From Salvia splendens (lineage: Eukaryota > Streptophyta > Magnoliopsida > Lamiales > Lamiaceae), in NCBI RefSeq assembly GCF_004379255.2, contig NC_056041.1, forward strand, positions 3,286,001 through 3,350,000: a stretch of 64,000 nucleotides of DNA. Reading direction: 5' to 3'. Both the position numbers and the translations under genes were made by a program. Numbering within the stretch: position 1 is the first letter of the stretch; every line of letters begins with the position of its first letter. The notes under the pieces are model-generated. The model made no database searches. It was given only the letters and a program-made list of their open reading frames with translations, and was not told the DNA's origin. Shown here piece after piece: positions 46,391 through 56,532 of this stretch.

Positions 46391-46986
46391 TAACATAGTA
46401 ACGTACTGTAGCTTATTATTCCACCTTCTGACAAAAATAAAATTTAATTAATCACAGCCTACGTCATAAACTCCATCCCTACTTCCTCACCAACTCTCTC
46501 TCTTCACGAGAAATCCAATCATTGCCATCTTTAAGAAATCACAACCCTACCCCGAGAGAATCTCACATTATCAAACCAACCACAAACGCGCTACTCTGAA
46601 AATCGCTTATGGAGCTGTACACTATGGATTAGAGATTGTACAATGTAGTGGAGGGTTTAAAACTGGACTGGCAGCAGCAATTCCTAGATTTTCCGTCATT
46701 GGGCCCCACCGCCTTTCCCCACTTTTAAACAGAAAATAGGCCAGTAATTTGTCTTTTATCCCTACCACATTGATGTTTTCAATCACGAAATCTCCACCGT
46801 TGGATCAAAATAAGAGATTTGACCTAGACCGGATAACCGGCTGCCCCGGTCACGTCTTCCTCTCATATATTTCCCCCTTCCTCGTTCACATTTCACATCT
46901 CCTTCATTCTCTCATCCTGATGAAGCTGGATTGAAATTCGATTTTTTCTTCCGAGTTTTGTTTTAGATTTTCGTAGAGAGTATCCA
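46391..46986 (+). promoter_or_regulatory. Promoter and leader of the WRKY gene
   Basis: About 600 bp between the Harbinger element and the WRKY start codon. A W-box TTTGACC at 46818-46824 could bind WRKY proteins, including the gene's own product, as is common in this family. CT-rich sequence at 46480-46510 and 46860-46920 is typical of plant leaders. Transcription start not placed. Confidence 0.4.
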
Positions 46987-48175
46987 ATGGCAGTGGAATT
47001 GCTCGGATACACGGGCCTCAACGAGCAGATGGCGATTCAGGAAGCAGCATCGGCAGGTTTGAAGTCTATGGAGCATTTGATTCGAACAGTTTCTCACCAT
47101 CAGAATCAGATGCATCATCAGCAGCTTGACTGCCGAGAAATCACCGATTTCACCGTTTCCAAGGTTAAGAAGGTAATAACGATTCTCAACCGGACCGGCC
47201 ACGCCAGGTTCCGCCGCGCGCCGATTCAGCCGTCGCCGCCGGCTCCTGTCCAGCGTCAGTACTTGCCTTCTCAACCGACTCAGCCGCGGAGTCCGGCTCA
47301 ACCTCTGAGCCTGTTCTCCCTATCTCCGGCGCCGCCCGCGCCTCCAGCGCCAGCGGCGTCTCAGCCGTTGACGCTTGATTTCACGAAGCCTAGCGCTCCT
47401 TCGGCGAAGGACGACGGTGAAGTGATTGGAAAGGACGTACTCAGTCTCTCAGCGGCAGTGTCGACCTCGGGAAACTCGTCTTCGACGTTTTTGTCTTCGA
47501 TTACAGGAGAAGGCAGCGTGTCCAACGGAAAAGGTATGTTTCTGACGCCGGCCGCTCCACCGATCTCTGCCTCCAAACCACCGCTCTCCGGGAAGAGATG
47601 CCGTGAGCATAACCACTCAGATATCATATCCGGCAAAACATCTGGTTCTAGCCGATGCCACTGCAAAAAGAGGTGTGTGCCCGATTTTTCTAGTCTTCGT
47701 ATTACTTCTGCAACTCGATTTAGCCTTCGAAGCTTGTCATCTAAACAGAATTTATGCATATTCGCAGGAAATCCAAGGTGAAAAGAGTAATTAGAGTTCC
47801 GGCAGTTAGCTCAAAAGTTGCAGACATTCCTTCTGACGAGTACTCATGGAGAAAGTACGGGCAGAAGCCGATCAAGGGCTCGCCATACCCAAGGTACAAC
47901 CGCGCACCTTCTCCAATCACTCTCCGATTTATTTTTTATCACAAATCTACGAATCAAAGTTGCTAATGATTTGTTCTTTTATGAATTTCAGGGGTTACTA
48001 CAAATGCAGTACAGTGAGGGGATGCCCGGCGAGAAAGCATGTGGAGAGGGCAAATGATGATCCATCGATGCTGGTGGTGACGTACGAGGGGGAGCACCGG
48101 CACACGAAAGGCGCGATACAGGAGATCTCCGCCGCTGGTGCCCCTGCGCAGTTGGTGGTGTTTGAGTCGCAGTGA
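46987..48175 (+). CDS. WRKY transcription factor, group IId
   Basis: A nuclear, plant-specific transcription factor that binds W-boxes (TTGAC). The exons are 46987-47672, 47768-47893 and 47992-48175, 996 nt in frame and 331 residues. Residues 55-79 hold the group IId C-motif ([20 protein letters not shown]), known to bind calmodulin. A Pro/Ser-rich middle follows. The plant zinc-cluster region with KRCREH and SSRCHCKKR lies just before the DNA-binding domain and continues as basic RKSKVKR across intron 1. The WRKYGQK signature is at residues 256-262. The zinc ligands are in YKCSTVRGC, and after 23 residues HRH, the C2HH pattern. The second intron splits the domain at the conserved YPR|GYYKC position. 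It most resembles the WRKY7/11/15/17/21/39/74 subgroup, often negative or basal regulators of defence, and the exact ortholog is not decided. Confidence 0.95.
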
Positions 48176-49972
48176 AAAAGAAAGCTGAAAAAGCTTCAGG
48201 AGGAAAAGGAACGAGGGACTCTTTTTGTAATTTCGAGAGAGTTGGTGGTGCTGATGGAGAAAAAAGAGAGTAGTTTGTTGTAAATTTGGTAGGATGAGTA
48301 GTGGCGGTAGTGGACAGAATCAGCAAAAGGAAAAAAATGTTTAATTTTTGGTTGAAATGGATTAAATTTTTTATTGGATTTGATTTTTGTTATTCTCCTT
48401 TTTTACTCTACTCTATTGTTGCTTAGGATACTTGTGTTTGAGATTTGCAAAGAAAAGTTAATCGATCGAGGAAACGAATAAGGAATAAAAAAATGAGGCC
48501 TTTGCAGAAAGTCAAAAAGATTGAGCGAGTTGAAAAAAGAGTCGGAATATGGAAACAGCTGCACATTACGATATGGGTTGGACTAGGAGTGATGAGTTGC
48601 TTTCTTTGACCGGCATGATATACAACACATATAGAGCCACACAATACTACAATTTCAGAGTAATAATCGTCAATGCATACTTCCTCCTAGAATTAAAAAT
48701 GAAACTTTTTATGCATACTTCCTCATTGTATTAAAAATTAAAGATGAAACTTTTTATTTTTTGAATTGTTTTATTAAAAATAAAATATTTTTTATGTAAA
48801 TAACATCATCTCTATTTTTTTTCTCTTACTTTAATTTTTCTTCATTATCTCACAAAACAACATTATATAAAATTTATATCGGAATCAATACTCCCTTAGC
48901 CTTAAAAAATAGTACTCCCCTCTGTATAAAAAAATAGTCTCATTTTGTGAACTGCACGGGTTTAAGAGAGATGGGGGAAAAAGTAGATAAAGTATGTGAA
49001 AGATGTGAAAACGTGAGTAAAGTATGAGAGAAGCTTTTTATTTTTAGAAACAAGACTATTTTTTTGGACATCCCAAAATAATAAAAAAGTCACTATTTTT
49101 CATACACGGAGGGAGTAGATATTTTTAGAATGCCACGAATTTTAATACTACTAGATAATTGTTAGAGTAATAAAAGATAGAAAAATTATTTAAATATATT
49201 AATGGAGAATGAGGTCCATCCATCTCATTAGAAATAAAAATTTATTAAAAATATAAGTAAAAATAGTTTTATGCAACGAATCAAAACCGAAAATACCTAT
49301 TTTTATGAGACTGAAAGAATATATAAATATTGAATACAGTTACTTTTGTTTTTGATTTGATTAATTAAATGAAGTTGTTATACTATGATTTAAAGTATGT
49401 AATTGAAGTTGTGGTGATAATTTGAGGGGAAATGAAGATGATGACAAAGGTTTGGTCGGTTTTGAGATTAAGTTTGAGATATAGCCAGATATTAAAATAC
49501 TAAGATGAGATAACAAAATAGGATTTCAAGATGAGAATAACAGATAGGATTAGATAAAAAAATTTAGTATGTTATCAAAAGATACAATTAAATAATTTTT
49601 TTAAGTATGTTGTTTGGTAGTAATTAAGATTTAAATTCAGGTAAAAAGATATTATTTCCCTTATTAAAAATTTGCCATAGTTTGATTATATGTCACTCAA
49701 TGCTGACTTTGGAGTAACACAATCAATGAAGAATTTCTCATATTATTCACGCCTTTCATTTTTGGCAAGTAATTAAAGCTGAACCCCACAAATATAAGGA
49801 GCAGTTGAATCACAAACTAGGTTTGTGGTGTAAATCAAATTCAAACCTATGAACCACTTCAACACTACCCATTTAATGAGAAAGAATGACAAAATGTTGA
49901 GAATAAATAAAGACAGATTAGTCCTCTTTTATTTCCCATTTTATTCCCTATTTTGTTTTCATAATTTACGCA
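48176..49972. other. WRKY 3' UTR and AT-rich intergenic region
   Basis: The first 200-300 bp are likely the WRKY 3' UTR. The rest is AT-rich with one Stowaway-like element at 48915-49115 and no gene. Confidence 0.55.
48915..49115. mobile_element. Stowaway-type MITE
   Basis: CTCCCCTCTGTATAAAAAAATA at the left matches inverted TTTTTCATACACGGAGGGAG at the right, with TA on both sides. The interior is a long imperfect hairpin (AGTCTCATTTTGTGAA against GGACATCCC... region). No coding capacity. Confidence 0.7.
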
Positions 49973-49977
49973 GTGTG
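49973..49977. repeat. Target site duplication of the LTR retrotransposon (left)
   Basis: GTGTG directly precedes the left LTR and the same five bases follow the right LTR at 56528-56532. Confidence 0.9.
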
Positions 49978-50659
49978 TGATGAATCCGCGAATTTTCGAT
50001 GGTGATGAATGCTGGAAAATGCAGATCACGACACAGAGATTTTACGTGGTTCGATTTACTGAGGTAAATCTACGTCCACGGGAAGAAAAGAGGGCAGAGT
50101 TGTATTGCTTGATCTGTTTTCTACAGCTTACAATACAGACTTGCTATTTGATCTTTTATCTCTAGAGAGCTTAACAGAACTTAACCCTATCTATCTGATC
50201 TAGGTTCTATTTATACATTGAACCAAGATCGTGGCATGCAGCCATTTACTAGGTAGTGGATGTCGTGGAGATCGTGGCGATCTTGCATGGGTCCACTATC
50301 CTGCATGAGTTAATGACTGCTTGACACCACTAAATAGATCGTGGGTGTAGTGGAGGTGGAAATCCTGCATGAGTCCACTATCTCCTAGTTCGGTCGAATA
50401 CTGAGACCGAACTGCTGAATTATTGCCGAGCAGCTTTTGCCGATCTGAGAGTAGAGCTTGATGCCGACCTGAGAGCAGAGTTTGATTGGTTGGCTTTTAC
50501 CGAGCTGTAGGCTGGGGCCGAACTCTTTGGTTGTGCCGAACTGAACTCTTTAGTCATGCCGGACTGATACTCTTTAGTCATGCCGAACTGATACTCTTTC
50601 TTGGGCTTTAGGCTGATGGGCTTTACTGCTGTTGGGCTTGTTTAGTACGTACTCCATCA
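49978..50659 (-). repeat. 3' LTR (682 bp)
   Basis: Begins TGATGAATCC and ends TACTCCATCA in plus-strand reading. It differs from the other LTR at one position that I found (A at 50552 against T at 56420). Confidence 0.95.
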
Positions 50660-50670
50660 CTACCCCCCCC
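50660..50670 (-). other. Polypurine tract
   Basis: On the minus strand GGGGGGGGTAG directly precedes the 3' LTR. This is the expected primer site for second-strand synthesis. Confidence 0.75.
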
Positions 50671-50760
50671 GGAAAGCGAAGTGAATTACTTCGGTATTCT
50701 GGATAAAGGTACGGGGTAAGTTGATGTTTGTCCTCGGTCTTATGAAGTGAACTCTTCTTT

Positions 50761-51306
50761 GACCGGACTCGTCTTTGGTCTGATGAAATAAACATCTTTG
50801 ACCGGACTCGTCTTTGGTCTGATGAAATAAACATCTTTGACCGGACTCGTCTTTGGTCTGATGAAATAAACATCTTTGACCGGACTCGTCTTTGGTCTGA
50901 TGAAATAAACATCTTTGACCGGACTCGTCTTTGGGTTGATGAAATAAACATCTTTGACCGGACTCGTCTTTGGTCTGATGAAATAAACATCTTTGACCGG
51001 ACTCGTCTTTGGTCTGATGAAATAAACATCTTTGACCGGACTCGTCTTTGGTCTGATGAAATAAACATCTTTGACCGGACTCGTCTTTGGTCTGATGAAA
51101 TAAACATCTTTGACCGGACTCGTCTTTGGTCTGATGAAATAAACATCTTTGACCGGACTCGTCTTTGGTCTGATGAAATAAACATCTTTGACCGGACTCG
51201 TCTTTGGTCTGATGAAATAAACATCTTTGACCGGACTCGTCTTTGGTCTGATGAAATAAACATCTTTGACCGGACTCGTCTTTGGTCTGATGAAATAAAC
51301 ATCTTT
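50761..51306. repeat. 39-bp tandem repeat, 14 units
   Basis: Fourteen head-to-tail copies of a 39-bp unit containing GACCGGACTCGTCTTTGGTC then TGATGAAATAAACATCTTT. They are almost identical; one unit (about 50917-50955) differs by GGGTTG for GGTCTG. A partial fifteenth copy (GACCGGACT) ends the array. Because 39 is divisible by three, the minus strand has an open frame repeating the 13-residue unit MFISSDQRRVRSK. This is more likely a by-product than a gene, as it has no homolog that I recognise and overlaps the untranslated 3' region. Confidence 0.95.
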
Positions 51307-51323
51307 GACCGGACTAAGCTTGT

Positions 51324-51484
51324 GTCCTAATTTGGCGAGTTTTATCGCTCGGATCGGACTTTCCGTTGTCCTAATTTGGGGATCGGACTTTCCCTTGTCC
51401 TAATTCGGCGAGTTTTATCGCGTGGATCGGACTTTCCCTTGTCCTAATTCAGGCAAGTTTTATCGCGAGAATCGGACTTTCGTT
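51324..51484. repeat. 44-bp imperfect tandem repeat, about 4 units
   Basis: Four copies begin TCCTAATT and contain GCGAGTTTTATCGC and ATCGGACTTTCC. The second is shortened to about 29 bp and the others carry several changes, so the array is older or less homogenised than the 39-bp one. Confidence 0.85.
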
Positions 51485-51843
51485 GCAGTTCGTTTCAGAC
51501 GAAGTGCTTGATTCTTAAGCTGAATTGCGGTCTTGTATCCTCTTTAGAAGCTTGGACTTCACAATCGTTGGCTTATTGCAGTTCGTTTCAGACGAACTGC
51601 TTGTTTAAGCTGAATTGTGGCCTTGTATCTTCTTTAGAAGCTTTGACTTCACAATCGTTGGCTTATTGCAGCTCGTTTCAGACGAACTGCTTGTTTAAGC
51701 TGAATTGTGGTCTTGTATCCTCTTTAGAAGCTTTGACTCACAATCGTTGGCTTATTGCAGCTCGTTTCAGACGAACTGCTTGTTTAAGCTGAATTGTGGT
51801 CTTGTATCCTCTTTAGAAGCTTTGACTCACAATCGTTGGCTTG
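51485..51843. repeat. About 90-bp tandem repeat, 4 units
   Basis: Four units of 89-93 bp start GCAGTTCGTTTCAGACGAAC (or GCAGCTCG) and contain TTGTATCCTCTTTAGAAGCT and ACAATCGTTGGCTTATT. The first ~23 bases of each unit form a small hairpin with 9-bp arms around TTCAG, perfect in the second unit and with one mismatch in the others. Confidence 0.9.
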
Positions 51844-52028
51844 TATATGTTCTAAGAAGGGGATCAGCCTTTGAAGAACAAGATACCTCAGTAACATTTG
51901 TAAGAGACGACACGCACAGAGATAGACAAAACACACAGACAAAACGCACAGAGACAAACAAAGACCAAGCAAACCAAATAAAGCACATTGACCGAACAGG
52001 ACTCAAGACTGACTGACCGGACTGTCTC

Positions 52029-54270
52029 TTACAAATGGAACTTCTTGAGGTTGGAAATGTGCCATGTTCGGGGTACCTGTTCTCCTGATATGTGAGCCAA
52101 TTTGTAAGACCCTTTGCCGAGGACTTCTGACACCCGATACGGACCTTCCCATGTGGGTTCGAGCTTGCCCAGCTTTTCTGCTCGGCTTACTTCGTTGTTT
52201 CTCAAGACGAGATCTCCCACTTGAAATTGCAGCTTCTTCACCCTTTGGTTGTAATACCGGGCTACTTGCTCCTTGTACTTGGCTGCTTTTATGCATGCCA
52301 ATTCTCTTCTTTCTTCGGCAAGATCTAGCTCGGCTCTCAGTCCGTCGTCATTCATTTCTGCTGAGAAATTTAGAGTTCGGGGACTGGGTATGCCGATCTC
52401 CACCGGAATCACGGCTTCAGTGCCGTACACAAGACTGTACGGAGTTTCACCGTTGGAGGTTGTGGGTGTAGTTCGATAGGACCATAGGACTTGAGGGAGA
52501 TTTTCTACCCATTGTCCTTTGGCTTGTTCTAACCGAGCTTTTAACCCTTTCACCAGGATACGATTTGTTACCTCCGTTTGTCCGTTTGCTTGTGGATGAG
52601 AGACCGAAGTGAACCGCTGTTGAATATTCAGCTCTTGGCACCAATTCTTGAACGTCTTGTCGGTGAACTGAGTCCCGTTATCCGAGATGAGGATGTGGGG
52701 TATGCCAAATCGGCACACTATGTTCTTCCAGACGAAGTCCAATGCCTTTGAGCTCGTTATCGTAGCTAATGGTTCAGCCTCCACCCACTTCGTGAAGTAG
52801 TCCACGGCAACGATAAGGAATTTCATTTGCCGAGGAGCTTGAGGAAGTGGTCCCACTATGTCTATGCCCCATTGCATGAAAGGCCAAGGGCTTTGCATAG
52901 TGTATAGATCGGTCTGCGGCATCCTTGGGACATTTGCATGAATTTGGCACTTCGTACACTTCTTGACGAGCTGCACTGCCTCTTGTACCATGGTTGGCCA
53001 ATAATATCCCCATCTCAGAACTTTTTTAGCTAAAGCTCTGGCTCCGATGTGGCTACCGCACGATCCTTCATGAACTTCTCTGAGGATGTAGTCCGTCTCT
53101 TCTGGCCCTACGCACCGTAATAACGGCTGGAGGTAAGACTTTCTAAAGAGGACTCCTTCATGAAGTTCGTACCGAAGTGCTCGGCACGTGATCTTCCGAG
53201 CTTCTCTCTTATCCTCGGGCAATTGTCCTTGATCCAGATACTGCAAGATCGGCGTCATCCAGTTCGGCGAGCTGGATACTGAATGTACCTCGGCTTCATC
53301 AATGCTTCGATGCATTAATTCTTCCGCCTTTGAGCTCGGATCTGAGGCCAACTTACTTAAGGTATCTGCTCGGCTATTTTCCGCTCTGGGAATGCGGATT
53401 ATCCGAAAATAGGAGAAACTTCGGCTGATGCTTTGCGCTTTGTCCAAATACTTCTTCATTCTCTCGTCACGAGCTTCACTTGTACCCAACATGTGATTCA
53501 CTATGACTTGTGAATCACAATGGACTTTGAGAGATTTGACGAGCAGACTTTGCGCTAACTGGAGTCCGGCCAGGACGGCTTCGTACTCGGCTTCATTATT
53601 AGTAGTGGGGAATAGGAACCGAAGTGAGTAGGTTACCTCGAGTCCGTCGGGAGCGACAAGTAAAATACCAGCTCCACTTCCCATCTTGTTTGAAGCTCCA
53701 TCTACGAATCCGCTCCAGCAATCCGGCGGCTCTTCTTCGGATTCCAAGGGCTGTGCTAGTTCGGCATTGGCAGAATTTTTCTGTTCGGCAATGACAGGGA
53801 TTGCTTGATCGAACTTGGCTTCTGCAAGAAAATCTGCCAAGGCTTGTCCCTTGATGGCTTTCCGAGGTAGGTACTCGATTGAGTGTTCTCCCAGCTCTAT
53901 GGCCCATTTGGCGATTCTGCCTGATGCTTCTGGCTTGGTCAAAACTTGCCGAAGAGGCAGATCGGTTAAGACGCATACCTTGTGAGCATAGAAGTATGGC
54001 CGCAGTCTCCTTGCTGCATTTACTAACGCCAGAGCAATTTTTTCCAGAGGTTGATACCTTGTTTCTGGACCTCTTAATGCTCGGCTTGTAAAGTAGATGG
54101 GAAACTGCTTTAGGCCTTCTTCTCGTACAAGCACCGCGCTAATGGTTTGATCGGATGCCGCTAAGTATAAGGAAATCACTTCGGCATCTGTTGGAGCAGA
54201 GAGAATTGGAAGCTCGGCTAAATAACTTTTGAGCTCGTCAAAAGCCTTTTTCTGCTCTATGACTTTAGAG
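52029..54270 (-). CDS. Truncated pol: RT tail, RNase H, archaeal-type RNase H, integrase
   Basis: Encodes the enzymes that degrade RNA template and insert the DNA copy into the genome. The readable frame begins just after the gag stop (KAFDELKSYLAELPILSAP), which is the region following the RT catalytic domain, with no start codon of its own until 54179. Numbering from that Met (716 residues): 1-120 is the RT-linked RNase H (SLYLAASDQTISAVLVREE). Residues 155-280 are a second RNase H with D160, E198, D222 and D272. Residues 365-415 hold the integrase zinc site (H370, H377, C408, C411). The integrase core has D440, D500 and E536 with DD35E spacing. The C-terminus is HISNLKKFHL. No YVDD motif or protease is present. 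It lies in a different frame from gag, and a TAA just upstream in its frame blocks a simple fusion, so its translation is unexplained. Confidence 0.88.
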
Positions 54271-55768
54271 ATGTTTTAGTCTTCTCGGCAGGGAGAGCGT
54301 CAATAGTTAGGATTACTCCATCATATTGCGGCTCGTTATCGTCTTCGGGATCCCGTTGCCTTTTCGGATCCTGAGGAGCGCAGTTCGCACCTCCCTGCTT
54401 TTTGTTCCTTTTCGGCTGCTTGCTTTGGTATTTTTTTAACGTCCCTACTTTCACAAGGGCATCAATACTTGCAGCCAAATGTCGGCACTCCTCGGTATCG
54501 TGACCGTAGTCTTGATGGAAGGAGCAATATTGATCCTGAGGTCGGCGCGCGGCCGATTTCGTCATCCGCCTTGGTTTTTCGAACATATCGGAATGTAGTT
54601 CGAAAATTTCCGCTCTTGACTTGTTTAAGGGTACGAACTGAGCGGGCGGCTTCTCAGGATTGAGACGTGGTCCCAATCTGCCTTGTACCGGTGCCCTTTG
54701 AATTCTTTCAAAAGGAGTTCGGCGAGGAAGCCTCTGATCGCTATGATCGGGCTTCTTTTCGTCTCCTCTAGATGAGCTGTCTAAAGACCGTTTTCGACGG
54801 TCTGCCTCATCGGCACGGGAGAACTGGTCCGCAATGTCCCACATCTCTTGAGCTGTTTGCGGACTGCATTCCACGAGCTTTCTGTAGAGAGCTCCGGGCA
54901 GGATTCCATTTTGGAATGCCGAAATGACAAGTAGATCGTTGAGATCATCTACTTGTAGGCATTCCTTGTGGAATCTCGTCATGAAGTTGCTGATCTTTTT
55001 GTCGCAACCTTGACGTATAGAAAGCAGCTGAGCCGAAGTGATCCGGGCTTCCGCTTTCTGAAAGAACCTCCTGTGGAAAGCATCCATTAGATCTCGGTAG
55101 GATCTAATGCTGCCTTGAGGAAGGCTGTCGAACCACCTTCTGGCGTTCCCGATGAGCAGCTCGGGGAACAGCTTGCACATATGGACCTCATTGAGACCCT
55201 GGTTCGCCATGTTATACTGATAGCGTCCCAGGAAGTCATGAGGATCCACCAACCCGTCATAAGTCATTGACGGTGTCCGGTAGTTCCGCGGCAAAGGAGT
55301 TCGGGTGATATCGTCCGAGAACGGAGTCTTTAATGCTCCGTACATGGCGAACCCGACATCTCTTCGGTACGGAGGAGATGGAGTTCTCCTGTGGTTCCGG
55401 TACCGAGGAGGAACAGGAACATGTCGGGGTTGAGGATTCTTTCTCCTGGAAGACACGTCACTACTGCGGTAGTGACTTTCATGTCTGGATGAGGAAGGAG
55501 AATCCACCGTTTTCGTCTTCGGCTCTTGGCTCTTTTGCAGGAAGGCTAAGAACTCATCCTGCTTCTCAGCCAAGAACAGCTTGACAGCCTCATTCAAATC
55601 GGGCTGCTGGGAAGACTCGGTGCGATCTCTCCTGGAGTGGCTTGTTCCTTCTTCGTGAGAACCGGAGGTAGATGTCTCCCGAGGCCGTTTTTCAGACCTG
55701 CGAGCTGGACTAGCTTCCTCACGGTTATCACGAACGGTATTACGGGTAGTGTGTGATCTGGTATGCAT
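54257..55768 (-). CDS. Gag polyprotein of the Tat retrotransposon
   Basis: The structural protein that packages the element's RNA. The frame is open for 503 residues from the Met at 55768 (MHTRSHTTRN); upstream in-frame codons run into the 5' LTR and are unlikely to be used. The N-terminal part is basic and Ser/Arg-rich. The retrotransposon gag core contains DFLGRYQYNMANQGLNEVHM, KLFPELLIGNARRWFDSLPQ and FHRRFFQKAEARITSAQLL. A Cys/His knuckle-like motif reads YCSFHQDYGHDTEECRHL. The frame ends at TAG 54257-54259, right where protease should begin (DGVILTIDALPAEKTKTSL), so the protein is complete but no protease is attached to it. Confidence 0.9.
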   Translation of the reverse strand: MHTRSHTTRNTVRDNREEASPARRSEKRPRETSTSGSHEEGTSHSRRDRTESSQQPDLNEAVKLFLAEKQDEFLAFLQKSQEPKTKTVDSPSSSRHESHYRSSDVSSRRKNPQPRHVPVPPRYRNHRRTPSPPYRRDVGFAMYGALKTPFSDDITRTPLPRNYRTPSMTYDGLVDPHDFLGRYQYNMANQGLNEVHMCKLFPELLIGNARRWFDSLPQGSIRSYRDLMDAFHRRFFQKAEARITSAQLLSIRQGCDKKISNFMTRFHKECLQVDDLNDLLVISAFQNGILPGALYRKLVECSPQTAQEMWDIADQFSRADEADRRKRSLDSSSRGDEKKPDHSDQRLPRRTPFERIQRAPVQGRLGPRLNPEKPPAQFVPLNKSRAEIFELHSDMFEKPRRMTKSAARRPQDQYCSFHQDYGHDTEECRHLAASIDALVKVGTLKKYQSKQPKRNKKQGGANCAPQDPKRQRDPEDDNEPQYDGVILTIDALPAEKTKTSLKS

Positions 55769-55826
55769 TTTTTTGGGGTGGAAAAAGGTGTCAAAAATTC
55801 GCTTTATCACAAATTTGGTTCTCTGT

Positions 55827-55844
55827 TTCCCACAGACGGCGCCA
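55827..55844 (-). other. Primer binding site
   Basis: On the minus strand, one base after the 5' LTR, TGGCGCCGTCTGTGGGAA begins with the TGG expected to pair with a tRNA CCA end. The first nine bases fit the end of plant tRNA-Asp (ACGGCG plus CCA); beyond that the match is unclear. The initiator tRNA-Met site used by many plant elements is not used. Confidence 0.7.
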
Positions 55845-55845
55845 G

Positions 55846-56527
55846 TGATGAATCCGCGAATTTTCGATGGTGATGAATGCTGGAAAATGCAGATCACGAC
55901 ACAGAGATTTTACGTGGTTCGATTTACTGAGGTAAATCTACGTCCACGGGAAGAAAAGAGGGCAGAGTTGTATTGCTTGATCTGTTTTCTACAGCTTACA
56001 ATACAGACTTGCTATTTGATCTTTTATCTCTAGAGAGCTTAACAGAACTTAACCCTATCTATCTGATCTAGGTTCTATTTATACATTGAACCAAGATCGT
56101 GGCATGCAGCCATTTACTAGGTAGTGGATGTCGTGGAGATCGTGGCGATCTTGCATGGGTCCACTATCCTGCATGAGTTAATGACTGCTTGACACCACTA
56201 AATAGATCGTGGGTGTAGTGGAGGTGGAAATCCTGCATGAGTCCACTATCTCCTAGTTCGGTCGAATACTGAGACCGAACTGCTGAATTATTGCCGAGCA
56301 GCTTTTGCCGATCTGAGAGTAGAGCTTGATGCCGACCTGAGAGCAGAGTTTGATTGGTTGGCTTTTACCGAGCTGTAGGCTGGGGCCGAACTCTTTGGTT
56401 GTGCCGAACTGAACTCTTTTGTCATGCCGGACTGATACTCTTTAGTCATGCCGAACTGATACTCTTTCTTGGGCTTTAGGCTGATGGGCTTTACTGCTGT
56501 TGGGCTTGTTTAGTACGTACTCCATCA
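55846..56527 (-). repeat. 5' LTR (682 bp)
   Basis: Same length and ends as the 3' LTR with one observed base difference. It drives transcription on the minus strand toward lower coordinates. Confidence 0.95.
56075..56084 (-). promoter_or_regulatory. LTR TATA box
   Basis: On the minus strand the 5' LTR contains TGTATAAATAG, a good TATA box about 240 bp before the LTR end. The identical site in the other LTR is at 50207-50216. Confidence 0.6.
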
Positions 56528-56532
56528 GTGTG
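56528..56532. repeat. Target site duplication of the LTR retrotransposon (right)
   Basis: GTGTG directly follows the right LTR and matches 49973-49977. Confidence 0.9.

Larger units (their letters stand above)
49978..56527 (-). mobile_element. Ty3/Gypsy LTR retrotransposon, Tat lineage, lacking protease and RT core
   Basis: A 6550-bp element with two 682-bp LTRs (49978-50659 and 55846-56527) starting TG and ending CA, a perfect 5-bp duplication GTGTG, primer binding site and polypurine tract. It reads on the minus strand. Order in transcription sense: 5' LTR, PBS, gag (55768-54257), C-terminal tail of reverse transcriptase, two RNase H domains and integrase (to 52029), a repeat-rich 3' region, PPT and 3' LTR. 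The second, archaeal-type RNase H and the integrase ending HISNLKKFHL place it in the Tat (Retand/Ogre) group. Protease and the RT catalytic domain are absent, so it depends on a relative for reverse transcription. Confidence 0.95.

Noticed and set aside
47361..48326. Minus-strand open frames opposite the WRKY gene
   Set aside because: Shadows of the WRKY exons without recognisable domains.
50574..51302. 242-codon frame encoding 14 repeats of a 13-residue peptide (minus strand)
   Set aside because: It is the direct result of the 39-bp array lying in the retrotransposon 3' region. It ends in LTR sequence and has no known relative, so I do not call it a gene.
50761..51306. CRISPR-like array
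   Set aside because: Repeats are head-to-tail with no unique spacers, and the sequence is a plant nuclear retrotransposon. It is a simple tandem array.
55769..55897. N-terminal extension of gag into the 5' LTR
   Set aside because: It would need a start inside the LTR (55895-55897) and crosses the primer binding site. The Met at 55768 fits Gag proteins of this group.
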